From the NCBI RefSeq assembly GCF_000739085.1, contig NZ_CP009110.1, forward strand, positions 3,906,001 to 3,970,000: a stretch of DNA of 64,000 nucleotides, given 5' to 3'. This document shows positions 1-13,549 of this stretch, piece by piece. Origin of the DNA: Amycolatopsis methanolica 239. GTDB lineage: Bacteria > Actinomycetota > Actinomycetes > Mycobacteriales > Pseudonocardiaceae. The position numbers and the translations under genes are program-made. Under the pieces are notes generated by a model. That model did no database searches. It was not told the origin of the DNA and worked only from the letters and a program-made list of their open reading frames with translations. The first letter of the stretch is position 1. Every line of letters starts with the position of its first letter.

Positions 1-2921
<2,921 letters not shown>

Positions 2922-2933
2922 CGCTCCTGGAAC

Positions 2934-2966
2934 GACGGGGCTCGCGCACTCCGCGCGGGCCCCGTC
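2934..2966 (+). terminator. rho-independent-type terminator after argG
   Basis: GACGGGGC at 2934-2941 pairs with GCCCCGTC at 2959-2966, with further GCGC pairing inside, and is followed by TTCCGTTTT. It begins 12 bases after the argG stop. Confidence 0.7.
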
Positions 2967-2978
2967 TTCCGTTTTCCG

Positions 2979-3303
2979 TCAGGCGGACTTCGCCGCGTCG
3001 ACGATCAGGTCCGCCACCGCCGCCGGGATGTTCTTGTCCGCCAGCGGGATCAGGAACCACGACGGGATGTCGTGCCACGCCGCGTGCGTCGCCTCCTCCG
3101 ACAGGGCCACATCGCGCACCGGGCGCTGCGTCGCCGCCATGAGCGTGGCTTCGGCCGCCGGCATCGTCTGCGGCTCTCGATCCCGGACTGCACCCGCCGC
3201 AGGTCCTCGGCGTCGCCCGCGAGGCGGCGCAACGGGTTCGCCACCGCCACGACCCAGCGCCCCTGCTCCCGCAGCCGGGCGATGACCCCGTTCCAGCCGG
3301 CCG
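2979..3303 (-). pseudogene. alpha/beta-hydrolase remnant
   Basis: Two reading frames on the minus strand carry pieces of one alpha/beta-hydrolase family. The first, about 3303 down to 3176, reads AGWNGVIARLREQGRWVVAV then NPLRRLAGDAEDLRRV, the usual N-terminal part of the family. The second, about 3170 down to 2979, holds the typical C-terminal part with WHDIPSWFLIPLADKNIP. The middle of the enzyme, including the nucleophile elbow (G-H-S-x-G), is missing, and the two pieces are out of frame. It is a dead fragment beside the TetR gene. Confidence 0.65.
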
Positions 3304-3351
3304 ACTCGGTAGCAGAACGCGCTGGCGAACGACGGGGCAGGCGTGGAAGAA

Positions 3352-5554
<2,203 letters not shown>

Positions 5555-5684
5555 CACGTCACGTCGCGGTCCGGCACGGGCGGTTCCGGCTGGGCCGGCG
5601 CGCAGGCGGCCAGAACCCGAACGTGGCGCAGCAGACACTTTGCCGTGATGCGGATGTGATCTTCCCGTTATCTGTGCTAGCTTT

Positions 5685-5697
5685 CCGAACCGTTCGG
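5685..5697 (+). promoter_or_regulatory. CCGAAC-N-GTTCGG inverted repeat before the GH12-like gene
   Basis: A perfect 6+1+6 inverted repeat lies 34 bases before the start codon of the secreted glycosidase. It differs from the GAGCGCTC-type boxes used by cellulose-responsive LacI regulators in streptomycetes. A regulator site is inferred from symmetry and position only. Confidence 0.3.
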
Positions 5698-5730
5698 CTG
5701 GGGGACCAACCGAAACAGGAAAGATCGCAC

Positions 5731-6675
5731 ATGAAACGCAAGTTGCCGGCGGTGCTGCTCGCCGCTCCCCTGGTCCTGCTGAGCGCCACGGCCTGCGACC
5801 CCGGGAGTTCCTGGGCCACGCAGGCCTCCCGCGGCGGACCTGCCCCGTCGTCCAGCGTGAGCTCCGCGCCGGGCACGACCAGCGCCGCGGCGAGCAGCAC
5901 GACCAGGACCCCGCCCATCACGTCCAGCACATCCAGCACGTCCAGCAGCATGACGCCCCGAAGCACGCCCGCCACGAGCACGTCCGGCACCAGCACCTCC
6001 GCCGCGAGCACCCCCGTGCCGGACAAGACCTGCACCGATCCGGTGTTCACCACCAGCGACCCCGACGGCGGCTGGTCCGACGGCGGCTACTACGTGCACA
6101 ACAACATGTGGAACCAGGACGAGGCGGGCCCGGAAACCCTGCACGCCTGCGCCCACGACAACTGGTACGTCGACTCCACCCAGCCCGACTCCACGTCGGT
6201 GAAGACCTACCCGAACGTCCACAAGGACATCAACAACCTCGACGGTGCCCCGTTGTCGAACTACTCCACCATCACCTCCACCTTCGCCGGCCGCGGTCCC
6301 GCCACCGGGATCTACGACGTCGCCTACGACATCTGGCTCAACGGCGTCGGTCAGCAGCCCGGGGTCACCGAACTGATGGTGTGGACGGAGAACCACAACC
6401 AGGTGCCCTCCGGGGAGAAGGTCGCCACCTACACCGCGGGCGGCGTGACCTACGACGTGTGGGCCAACGGCAGCGGCTACCTCGCCTTCGTCGCGCAGTC
6501 CACCCAGTACTCCGGCGCCATCGACATCAAGGCGATGATCGACTGGTCGGTCGGCCGCGGCTACATCCCGCCGAACCCGACCGTCAACCAGCTCGGCTAC
6601 GGCATCGAGTTCTGCTCCACCGGCGGCGTGCCCGCCCGGTTCACCGTCTCCGACTTCTCGGTGACGATGAACTGA
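5731..6675 (+). CDS. secreted GH12-like glycoside hydrolase, lipoprotein-type signal
   Basis: The 314-aa product starts with a signal peptide ending in LLSATAC, a plausible lipobox with Cys about residue 27. A 70-residue Ser/Thr/Pro-rich linker follows, then a C-terminal domain of about 210 residues. That domain has the two acids expected in family GH12 endoglucanase/xyloglucanase folds: E214 in ELMVW and E293 in YGIEFCSTGG, with the substrate-cleft pattern YDIWLNG before them. The likely role is beta-1,4-glucan or xyloglucan cleavage outside the cell. ATG 5731 follows CAGGAAAGATCGCAC, a usable ribosome binding site. The gene is alone on its strand with 176 bases of upstream DNA. Substrate and lipid anchoring are inferred. 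Confidence 0.8.
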   Translation: MKRKLPAVLLAAPLVLLSATACDPGSSWATQASRGGPAPSSSVSSAPGTTSAAASSTTRTPPITSSTSSTSSSMTPRSTPATSTSGTSTSAASTPVPDKTCTDPVFTTSDPDGGWSDGGYYVHNNMWNQDEAGPETLHACAHDNWYVDSTQPDSTSVKTYPNVHKDINNLDGAPLSNYSTITSTFAGRGPATGIYDVAYDIWLNGVGQQPGVTELMVWTENHNQVPSGEKVATYTAGGVTYDVWANGSGYLAFVAQSTQYSGAIDIKAMIDWSVGRGYIPPNPTVNQLGYGIEFCSTGGVPARFTVSDFSVTMN

Positions 6676-6715
6676 TTCCGCTCGACGGTGGTCCCACCAA
6701 CGCGGGGAGCACCGG

Positions 6716-7208
6716 ATGAGTGCGGCAACCACGCACGCGCCGACCCGGGACGGTCTGAGCCGCGCGGCCTGGTGGCTGGGCGACGAGGCGGGCACGATCA
6801 CCGCCCGCGAACGCGCCTACCCGGCCACCGGGCCCGCGGCGACGACCGCGCGGCGGCGCGGATGGCGATGTGGCCGGCCGCGGACCACCTCGACTTCCGC
6901 GGGGACGACGCGCTCGCCGCGGCGCGCTGGTTCGGGACGCCTGCCCCGAACTGGGTTTCCTGGTCGTGCTCGAGGCGGACATGGCGTTGCCGGCGCACTT
7001 CGACGCGGTGACCGGCGAGCGGCTCGCGCGGGAGGCCCTGCACCTCGCGCGGGCCATCGCGGGCACCGGCGTGGAAGCCGTCGCGCTCGCGATGCTCGGG
7101 TGCGCGCTCGTCGCCCCCGGCCGGGCGCTGTGCCCACGGTGCCGGCGGGCGCGAACGTCGGCGACTTCGCCGGCGCGGGTCGCGGTCGCGAGCAAGACCG
7201 TCAGCTGA
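6716..7208 (+). pseudogene. unidentified gene broken by frameshifts
   Basis: Coding-like sequence passes through three frames. The first piece starts MSAATTHAPTRDGLSRAAWW at 6716, the second holds WPAADHLDFRGDDALAAARW near 6870-6930, and the third reads GFLVVLEADMALPAHFDAVT from about 6945 to the TGA at 7208. Joined, they would give about 160 residues of ordinary composition, with a helical ending rich in LAREALHLARAIAGTGVEAV. I do not recognise the family. It lies downstream of the GH12-like gene and meets the GntR gene tail to tail. Either two indels are real or the local sequence is poor. Confidence 0.4.
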
Positions 7209-7899
7209 GCACTTCGCGCCGGCGCAGGTGTTCGACGAGCTGCCCGCCCACGTGCTCGATGTGCGCCGCCATCGCCTTGCGGGCCCCCTCCGGGTCACGG
7301 GCCCGCAGAGCCTGGAAGATCGAGCTGTGGTCGTGGGCCGAGGCCGACGACCACCCCTCGATCGAGGCGTAGTACCCCAGCGGCACGTAGTTCACCGTGA
7401 CGCCGAGCAGAACGGCCAGCCGCGCCGAGTCCGACGCCTTGTTGATCGTGCGGTGGATCTGGTAGTTCAGCGTCTCGACGCGGTCGAAGTCGCCGTCCCG
7501 CTCGGCCTGTTCCAGCTTGGCCTGGGTCTCCTCCAGCAGGTCCAGCTCCTCGTCCCGCAGCTCGGTGGCGGCACGCGCGGCGAGCTCGCCCGCGATGAAG
7601 GCTTGCACCCGGAAGAGGTCGCCGACATCCCGGGTGGTCAGCGGCACGACCCGGTAGCCGCGCCGCGGCTCCCAGCGCACCGACCCCTCACTACCCAGCA
7701 GCATCAGCGCCTCGCGCACCGGGGTGGGGCTGACGCCGAGCTCCTCGGCGAGCCGCTCGGTGCGGATGTACTCGCCGGCGCGGAACTGGCCGACCATGAT
7801 GCCCTCGCGGATGTAGGCGGCGACCTTTTCGCTGAGCTGCTGCTTGTTCTCGAACGACGTGCGCCGCAAGCTGCTCCCGCGGCCGTGCCTTGCACTCAT
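7201..7899 (-). CDS. GntR-family (FCD-type) transcriptional regulator
   Basis: The 232-aa protein has an N-terminal winged helix-turn-helix (about residues 20-85) with the GntR signature RTERLAEELGVSPTPVREAL. An FCD ligand-binding domain follows (about 95-215), with the His/Asp/Glu positions that usually bind metal and small carboxylates (NYQIH, AHDHSSI, MAAHIEHV). ATG 7899 follows GGAGGTGCGTC. It is divergent from the CoA-transferase/dehydrogenase/hydratase/lyase operon, separated by an AT-rich region with a repeated 13-bp element and a dead alcohol dehydrogenase piece. FCD regulators typically sense organic acids, so it probably controls the operon in response to a dicarboxylate or its CoA ester. 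Confidence 0.93.
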   Translation of the reverse strand: MSARHGRGSSLRRTSFENKQQLSEKVAAYIREGIMVGQFRAGEYIRTERLAEELGVSPTPVREALMLLGSEGSVRWEPRRGYRVVPLTTRDVGDLFRVQAFIAGELAARAATELRDEELDLLEETQAKLEQAERDGDFDRVETLNYQIHRTINKASDSARLAVLLGVTVNYVPLGYYASIEGWSSASAHDHSSIFQALRARDPEGARKAMAAHIEHVGGQLVEHLRRREVLS

Positions 7900-7933
7900 G
7901 ACGCACCTCCGTGCCAGACATCCGAGGCCATCC

Positions 7934-8002
7934 TATATCCCATAGAAAAGTGTGTGATGTGGGTAACCGACGGCTGTCCTCTCGCCGATTATATAGAATA
8001 GA
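7934..8002. promoter_or_regulatory. paired TATAT-N3-ATAGA elements, candidate GntR operators
   Basis: The same 13-bp pattern TATAT-N3-ATAGA occurs at 7934-7946 (TATATCCCATAGA) and 7990-8002 (TATATAGAATAGA), 56 bp apart in the same orientation, inside an AT-rich island that stands out from the GC-rich surroundings. Their place between the GntR gene and its presumed target operon makes them good operator candidates. Confidence 0.5.
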
Positions 8003-8049
8003 GTCTGTGCACTGCTTGCCGGAGCGGGCGAGCCGAGACCGCCCGAGGG

Positions 8050-8384
8050 GAGTCGCCGCGATCGACCGCAACACTTCCCGCGCGGCCGGGGCGCCCCGGT
8101 TCGTCCTCAGCCATCCCGAGCCGGCGAAGGACGTGCGGGCGCTGACCGGCGGCCGCGGCGCCGACGCCTTCGAAGGCGTCGGCGCGGCGGCCCTGATCCG
8201 GCTGGCATGGGCGGCGGCCCCACGCGACGGCTCGTGCACGGTCGGCGGCGGCCGCAGGCGCCAGGTCACCGGGGGCCGTCTCGACCTGGCCCCGCTGGTG
8301 ACGCACCGAACCGGGCTGAAGACGTTCGAGCGCATGGCGGCCGGCCAGGGCGCGCAGTCGCGGATCGACCTGGACGCCCGGTGA
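8050..8384 (+). pseudogene. zinc-type alcohol dehydrogenase remnant
   Basis: The frame ending in TGA 8382-8384 reads VRALTGGRGADAFEGVGAAA, the Rossmann-fold beta-alpha unit of medium-chain NAD(P)-dependent alcohol dehydrogenases. After a jump it reads GGRLDLAPLVTHRTGL and FERMAAGQGAQSRI, the typical C-terminal end of the same family. The catalytic and zinc-binding N-terminal half is absent and the central part is deleted. Its end overlaps the CoA transferase start (GTGA), so the intact gene was probably once the first gene of this operon. Confidence 0.6.
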
Positions 8385-9577
8385 CCGTGCCGCTGGCGGG
8401 GCTGCGGGTGATCGAGCTGTCCAGCTACGTCGCCTCACCGCTGGGCGGCGTGACGCTCGCGCAGCTGGGCGCCGACGTCATCCGCGTCGACCCGCTCGGC
8501 GGCGGGGCCGACCGGCAGCGCTGGCCGCTCGCGCCGAACGGGGAAAGCCTTTACTGGGCGGGGCTCAACCAGGGCAAGCGGTCGGTGGCGGTGGACCTGC
8601 GCTCGGCCGAGGGCGCGGCGCTGGTCGCCGATCTGGTGGCGGCGAGCGGGCCGGACGGCGGCATCGTGCTGACCAACGCGCGGCCCCGGCCCGGCCTGTC
8701 CCCCGCCGACCTCCGGCGCCGCCGTCCGGACCTGATCCACGTCCAGCTGCACGGCACCCGCGACGGCGGCACCGCCGTCGACTACACCGTCAACGCCGCG
8801 TGCGGGTTCGCGGACCTGACCGGCCCCGAGGACCGGACCGGCCCGGTCAACCACGTGCTGCCCGCGTGGGACGTGGCCACCGGCCTGTACCTCGCGGTCG
8901 GGCTGCTGGCCGCGGAACGGCAACGTCGGCGCACGGGCGAGGGCGCCTGCCTGACCGTCGCGCTGGAGGACGTCGCACTCGCCACCGCGGGCAACCTCGG
9001 CTACCTCGCCGAGGCGCAGCTGCGCGACGATCCCCGCGGCCGCATCGGCAACCAGGTCTACGGCGACTTCGGCCGCGACTTCCGCACCGCCGACGGCGTC
9101 CGGATCATGGTCCTGGTGCTCACACCCCGGCACTGGCGGGACCTGCTCGCCGCGACCGGCACCGGGGCCGTCGTCGCGGCGCTGGAGGACGCGCTCGGCG
9201 CGGACTTCACCCGCGCCGCGGACCGCTACCGGCACCGGGACGTGCTCGCCGGGCTGTTCGGGGCCTGGATCGAGGCGCGCAAGTGCGACGAGGTGCAGTC
9301 CGTATTGCGGCCGACGTCGGTGTTGTGGTCGCGCTACCGCACGTTCGCCGAGCTGGCACGGGGCTCCACGCTGTCGCGGCACCCGCTGTTCGGGCCGCTC
9401 ACGCAGCCCGGTGTCGGCGGCTACCTCGCGCCCGGCCCGCCGCTGGTGCTCGACGGCCGGCAGGCAGGGCCGTCGCCCGCGCCGGAGCTCGGCGCGCACA
9501 CCGGCGAGGTGCTCGCCGAACTGCTGCCGTCGGCGCGAGTCGAGGAGCTGCGCGCTCGCGGGGTGATCGGCGGGTGA
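8381..9577 (+). CDS. family III CoA transferase, mesaconyl-CoA isomerase (Mct)-like
   Basis: The 398-aa cytosolic protein starts MTVPLAGLRVIELSSYVASP and has the CaiB/BaiF fold: the N-terminal CoA-binding segment with LAQLGADVIRVDP, the GLNQGKRSVAVDLRS segment, and the C-terminal LGAHTGEVLAELL. The sequence TRDGGTAVDYTVNAACGFAD, together with the downstream hydratase and lyase, resembles enzymes annotated as 2-methylfumaryl-CoA isomerase (mesaconyl-C1-CoA to mesaconyl-C4-CoA). This is the first intact gene of the operon. GTG 8381 overlaps the end of the alcohol dehydrogenase remnant. Transfer between two different acids cannot be excluded from sequence. Confidence 0.85.
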   Translation: MTVPLAGLRVIELSSYVASPLGGVTLAQLGADVIRVDPLGGGADRQRWPLAPNGESLYWAGLNQGKRSVAVDLRSAEGAALVADLVAASGPDGGIVLTNARPRPGLSPADLRRRRPDLIHVQLHGTRDGGTAVDYTVNAACGFADLTGPEDRTGPVNHVLPAWDVATGLYLAVGLLAAERQRRRTGEGACLTVALEDVALATAGNLGYLAEAQLRDDPRGRIGNQVYGDFGRDFRTADGVRIMVLVLTPRHWRDLLAATGTGAVVAALEDALGADFTRAADRYRHRDVLAGLFGAWIEARKCDEVQSVLRPTSVLWSRYRTFAELARGSTLSRHPLFGPLTQPGVGGYLAPGPPLVLDGRQAGPSPAPELGAHTGEVLAELLPSARVEELRARGVIGG

Positions 9578-9615
9578 GCGATAGTGAGAACCACGCAACG
9601 CAGGAAGGACACCGG

Positions 9616-10767
9616 ATGGACGGCCTGACCGAGGACGAGACGGCGATCGTCGCGGCGGTCGCCGAGTGGGTCGACCGCGAGGTGCGGCCGGTGGCGCGGG
9701 AGCTGGAACACGCGAACAGCTATCCGGAGAAGCTCATCGAGGCGATGAAGCAGATGGGCATCTTCGGGCTGGCGATCCCGGCACCGTGGGGCGAGGCGTC
9801 GGTGTCGGCGCAGTGCTACGCCGCGGTCACCGAGGAACTGGCGCGCGGCTGGATGAGCCTGGCCGGCGCGATGGGCGGGCACACGGTGGTCGCCAAGCTG
9901 CTGGTCGACTACGGCACGCGGGAGCAGCAGGACCGCTACCTGCCGCGGATGGCGACCGGCGAGCTGCGGGCCACGATGGCGCTGACCGAGCCCGGCGGCG
10001 GCTCGGACCTGCAGGCCCTGCGCACGACCGCGCGCCGCGACGGCCCGGAGTACGTGGTCAACGGGTCCAAGACCTGGATCACCAACGCCCGCCGCTCGGA
10101 CCTGGTCGCGCTGCTGTGCAAGACCGACCCCGCGGCCGACCCGCCGCACCGGGGGATCAGCGTGCTGCTGGTGGAAAAGGGCGCCGGTTTCCACGTCTCC
10201 CGAGACCTGCCGAAGCTGGGCTACAAGGGTGTGGAGAGCTGCGAGCTGTCCTTCGACGACCTCCGCGTCCCGGCCGGTGCCGTGCTGGGCGGCGTCGAGG
10301 GGCAGGGGTTCGCGCAGATGATGCGCGGGCTGGAGATCGGGCGGATACAGGTCGCCTCCCGCGCCCTTGGCGTGGCCCGGGCCGCGCTGGAGGACTCGCT
10401 GCGGTATGCCCAGGAGCGGGAGTCGTTCGGGAAGCCGATTTGGCAGCACCAGTCGATCGGGAACTATCTGGCGGATATGGCGACGAAGTTGGAGGCGGCG
10501 CGGCAGCTGGTGTTGATGGCCGCCCGTCGCTACGACTCGGGGCAGCGGTGTGACATGGAGGCGGGGATGGCGAAGTTGTTCGCGTCGGAGACGGCGATGG
10601 AGGTGGCGTTGAACGCGGTGCGGATTCACGGTGGGTATGGGTATTCGACGGAGTTCGATGTGGAGCGGTATTTCCGGGACGCGCCGTTGATGATCGTGGG
10701 TGAGGGCACCAACGAGATCCAGCGTGGTGTGATCGCGCGGCAGTTGATCAGCCGGAACCGGATCTGA
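9616..10767 (+). CDS. acyl-CoA dehydrogenase
   Basis: The 383-aa FAD flavoenzyme oxidises an acyl-CoA to the 2,3-enoyl-CoA. The usual elements are present: an all-helical N-terminus, the FAD loop MALTEPGGGSDLQ, the WITNARRSDLV strand, and the C-terminal GGYGYSTEFDVERYFRDA and IVGEGTNEIQ. E363 is in the place of the catalytic base. ATG 9616 has a good ribosome binding site (AGGAAGGACACCGG) 38 bases after the CoA transferase. Given its partners, the substrate may be methylsuccinyl-CoA or another short branched dicarboxyl-CoA. Characterised methylsuccinyl-CoA dehydrogenases are longer, so this is inference. Confidence 0.92.
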   Translation: MDGLTEDETAIVAAVAEWVDREVRPVARELEHANSYPEKLIEAMKQMGIFGLAIPAPWGEASVSAQCYAAVTEELARGWMSLAGAMGGHTVVAKLLVDYGTREQQDRYLPRMATGELRATMALTEPGGGSDLQALRTTARRDGPEYVVNGSKTWITNARRSDLVALLCKTDPAADPPHRGISVLLVEKGAGFHVSRDLPKLGYKGVESCELSFDDLRVPAGAVLGGVEGQGFAQMMRGLEIGRIQVASRALGVARAALEDSLRYAQERESFGKPIWQHQSIGNYLADMATKLEAARQLVLMAARRYDSGQRCDMEAGMAKLFASETAMEVALNAVRIHGGYGYSTEFDVERYFRDAPLMIVGEGTNEIQRGVIARQLISRNRI

Positions 10768-10771
10768 CGCC

Positions 10772-11587
10772 ATGGTGGGGATCGTGGAACGCACCGAAGT
10801 GGTGTCGCCGGAGCCGGCGCGGGCGCTGGGCGCGTTGCTGGACGTGCCGGTGCCCGATCTGTCGCGCGAGGGGCTGCCGTTGTTGTGGCACTGGCTGTAT
10901 CTGCTTGAGCGGCCGGCGCAGACGGATCTGGGGCCGGATGGGCATCCGGTGCGTAACTGTGTGCCGGCGCCGCCGGGGCCGGGGCGGCGGCGGATGTGGG
11001 CCGGGGGCCAGGTCCGCACCCGCGGGGTGTTGCGGTGCGGGGAGCCGGCGACCCGGCGCACCCGGGTGGCCTCGGTGGCCGACAAGCAGGGCCGCACCGG
11101 GCCGTTGACCTTCGTGGCGGTGGAACACCTGATCTCCCAGGGCGGGCGGGTGGTGGTCGAGGAGCGGCAGGACATCGTCTACCGGCCCGCCACCGCCGGT
11201 GGGCTGACCGCGGCCGAGGGTTCCGAGGTGGTGCCGGCCGGGCCGGGTGAGTGGGCGATCGAGGTGACACCGACGTTGTTGTTCCGGTTCTCCGCGCTGA
11301 CCTACAACGCGCACCGGATTCATTACGACCGCGACTACGCCCGGGACGTGGAGGGCTATCCGGGGTTGCTGACCCACGGGCCGCTGCAGGCGCTCGCGAT
11401 GGCCGAAGCCGCCCGCGCCACCGGTGTCGGCGGTGAGGTGGAGTTCACCTACCGGCTGGTGGCGCCACTGTTCGACCACCAGGGCCTGATCACCCACGCC
11501 ACCAAGGAACCCGACAGCGTAGCCACGAGTGTGCGGGACAGGCACGGGCGGCAGACCGCCACCGGCGTCCTGCGGAGTGCCGCATGA
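10772..11587 (+). CDS. FAS1-like/MaoC hydratase, mesaconyl-C4-CoA hydratase (Meh)-like
   Basis: The 271-aa protein is a two-hotdog hydratase. Its second half carries LLFRFSALTYNAHRIHYDRD and GYPGLLTHGPLQALAMAEAA, the pattern seen in mesaconyl-C4-CoA and itaconyl-CoA hydratases, where the Asn-Ala-His-Arg-Ile-His run forms the active site. The first half is a degenerate FAS1_DH_region-type hotdog with GPLTFVAVEHLISQGGRVVV. It would add water to mesaconyl-C4-CoA to form citramalyl-CoA. It sits four bases after the dehydrogenase stop and overlaps the lyase by ATGA. Confidence in the fold is high and in the exact substrate moderate. Confidence 0.85.
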   Translation: MVGIVERTEVVSPEPARALGALLDVPVPDLSREGLPLLWHWLYLLERPAQTDLGPDGHPVRNCVPAPPGPGRRRMWAGGQVRTRGVLRCGEPATRRTRVASVADKQGRTGPLTFVAVEHLISQGGRVVVEERQDIVYRPATAGGLTAAEGSEVVPAGPGEWAIEVTPTLLFRFSALTYNAHRIHYDRDYARDVEGYPGLLTHGPLQALAMAEAARATGVGGEVEFTYRLVAPLFDHQGLITHATKEPDSVATSVRDRHGRQTATGVLRSAA

Positions 11588-12369
11588 TCGCCGGTGCGCG
11601 GAGTTTCCTGTTCGTGCCCGGCCACCGCCCCGACCGGTTCCCCAAAGCCGCCGCCTCCGGCGCCGACGTGATCGTGCTCGATTTGGAAGACGCCGTCGCT
11701 CCCGACCACAAGGCTACGGCGCGGGAACACGTCCGGGCGTGGCTGGCCGACGGTCATGAGGCGGTGGTGCGGATCAACGGCCCGGGCACGCCGTGGTACG
11801 ACGACGACCTCGCCGCCATCAGCCGGCAGGCCACCGCGATCATGGTGCCCAAGGCCGAGGACCCCACGGCGCTGGAATCGATCGGCGCACCGGTCATCCC
11901 GCTGATCGAAACCGCCCTCGGCATCACCCGCGCCGTGGACGTGTGCGCCGCCGAGGGCGTGGTGCGGCCCGCGTTCGGCAGCATCGACCTCGCCACCCAA
12001 CTCGGCGTCGACCACCACTCCCACACCGCCCTGCACCACGCCCGCTCCACCCTGGTACTCGCCGCCGCGGCCACCGGACGCGCCGCCCCGATCGACGGCG
12101 TCACCACCACCCTCCACAACACCGACATCCTCCAGGCCGACCTCGCGCACGCGATCGAGCTCGGCTTCACCGGCAAACTCTGCATCCACCCCCGCCAGAT
12201 CGGCCCCGTGCACGAGGCCTGCACCCCCACCGCCGCGGAGGTCGAGTGGGCGGAGGGGGTGCTGGCCTCGGTGGGCGACGGGTCGGTGGGTGTCCACAAC
12301 GGGCAGATGGTGGACCGGCCGGTCATCCTGCGCGCGCAAGCGATCCTCGCCCGCACCGGCGCGGGATAG
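11584..12369 (+). CDS. CitE/HpcH-type CoA ester lyase (citramalyl-CoA lyase-like)
   Basis: The 261-aa TIM-barrel protein starts ARSFLFVPGHRPDRFPKAAA. The CitE motifs are present: VIVLDLEDAVAPDHKATARE, the Arg-Ile-Asn strand (VVRINGPGTPWYDDDL), VPKAEDPTALE, PLIETALGI and FGSIDLATQLG. The Glu and Asp of the last two are the Mg2+ ligands. The C-terminus GFTGKLCIHPRQIGPVHEAC is also typical. It would cleave citramalyl-CoA (or a related beta-hydroxyacyl-CoA) to acetyl-CoA and pyruvate, ending the route encoded by the preceding three genes. Start ATG 11584 overlaps the hydratase stop. It is the last gene of the operon and faces the epoxide hydrolase. Confidence 0.9.
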   Translation: MIAGARSFLFVPGHRPDRFPKAAASGADVIVLDLEDAVAPDHKATAREHVRAWLADGHEAVVRINGPGTPWYDDDLAAISRQATAIMVPKAEDPTALESIGAPVIPLIETALGITRAVDVCAAEGVVRPAFGSIDLATQLGVDHHSHTALHHARSTLVLAAAATGRAAPIDGVTTTLHNTDILQADLAHAIELGFTGKLCIHPRQIGPVHEACTPTAAEVEWAEGVLASVGDGSVGVHNGQMVDRPVILRAQAILARTGAG

Positions 12370-12422
12370 GTCAATTCCGGGAAGCGCTTCCACGCACCGG
12401 CCGCGATCCTGCCCCGAACCAC

Positions 12423-13528
12423 TCAAGCCAGCTTCATGAAGAACTCCCGCACATCCGCCACCAGCAGCTCCGGCTCCTCCATCGCGAGAAAATGCCGCCC
12501 CGCCCGGTTTCGGTCCACCGCACCACGTTGTGGTCCCGCTCGGCCCACGGGCGGATCGTCTTGTCGTGCCGGGACACCAGCACCGCGGTCGGCACCGTGC
12601 CCCGCGCCACCGGCTCCCACTCCCCCGCGGTGATCTCCTCGTAGTAGACCTGCGCGGCCGGGCCCGCCGTGCCGGTGAACCAGTACAGCGACACGTCGGT
12701 GAGGATGCGGTCCCGGTCGATGCTGTCCTCCGGCAGGCCCTCGGGCGGGTCGGTCAGCTCCTTGAACTTCTCCATGATCCACGCGAGCTGCCCGGCGGGC
12801 GAGTCGTGCAGGCCGTAGGTCACCGTCTGCGGGCGCTTCGAGTTGCACCGCAGGTAGCCGTCATTGAAGTCCTGCATCGCCGCCCACCGGGCCCGCTCGG
12901 CGTCGGTCAGGCCGTCGAACTCGCCCTCCTCGCCCGCTGGGAAGGTCAGCAGCGCGTTGACGTGGATCCCGGCGATCCGGTCCGGCGCCTGCCTGCCGAT
13001 CGACGGCGCCACCCACGCCCCGAGGTCGTAACCCTGCACGCCGAACCGGTCGTACCCCAGGCGGGTCATCAGTTCCACGACCAGGCCGGCCATCTTCGAC
13101 GGCCGCATACCGGGCCCGTTCAGCGGAATGGAGAAGCCGTACCCGGGCAGCGACGGCACGACGAGCTGGAACTCCCGCGACAGCGGTTCGATCACGTCGA
13201 GGAAGTCGGTCACGCCGCCCGGCCAGCCGTGCAGCAGCACCAGCGGGAGCGCGTCCGGGTCGGCCGCGCGGACGTGCAGGAAGTGCAGGTTCTGCCCGTC
13301 GATCGTGGTGGTGAACTGGGGGTGGCTGTTGATCTCCGCCTCCTGCTTGCGCCAGTCGAAGGAGGTGCGCCAGTAGCCGGCCAGTTCGCGCAGGTAGCCG
13401 ACCGGCACGCCGCGGCTCCAGCCGACACCGGGCAGCTCGTCCGGCCACCGGGTGGCGGCGAGCCTGGCGTGCAGGTCGTCCAGCTGGGCCTGCGGGATGT
13501 CGACGCGGAAGGGGTGGATCTCGGTCAT
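12423..13528 (-). CDS. epoxide hydrolase, alpha/beta fold, with a frameshift near its end
   Basis: The first about 340 residues are a complete EHN-type epoxide hydrolase. They comprise the N-terminal EHN lid ([23 protein letters not shown]), the oxyanion motif HGWPGG, the nucleophile elbow VQGYDLGAW with Asp in place of Ser, and a VSLYWFTG segment with the lid Tyr. The frame then ends with a wrong tail. The expected ending [19 protein letters not shown], with the catalytic His, continues in another frame down to the TGA at 12423. One base is missing near 12494 in a C-rich run. The gene may be intact in the organism or recently inactivated. It is divergent from the WYL regulator. Confidence 0.85.
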
Positions 13529-13549
13529 GGCGGCGACGGTAGGGACCGA

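Noticed and set aside
12380-12391. GGAAGCGCTTCC palindrome, like a LacI-family operator
   Set aside because: It lies between two convergent gene ends with no promoter to control; it may simply be a weak bidirectional terminator stem.
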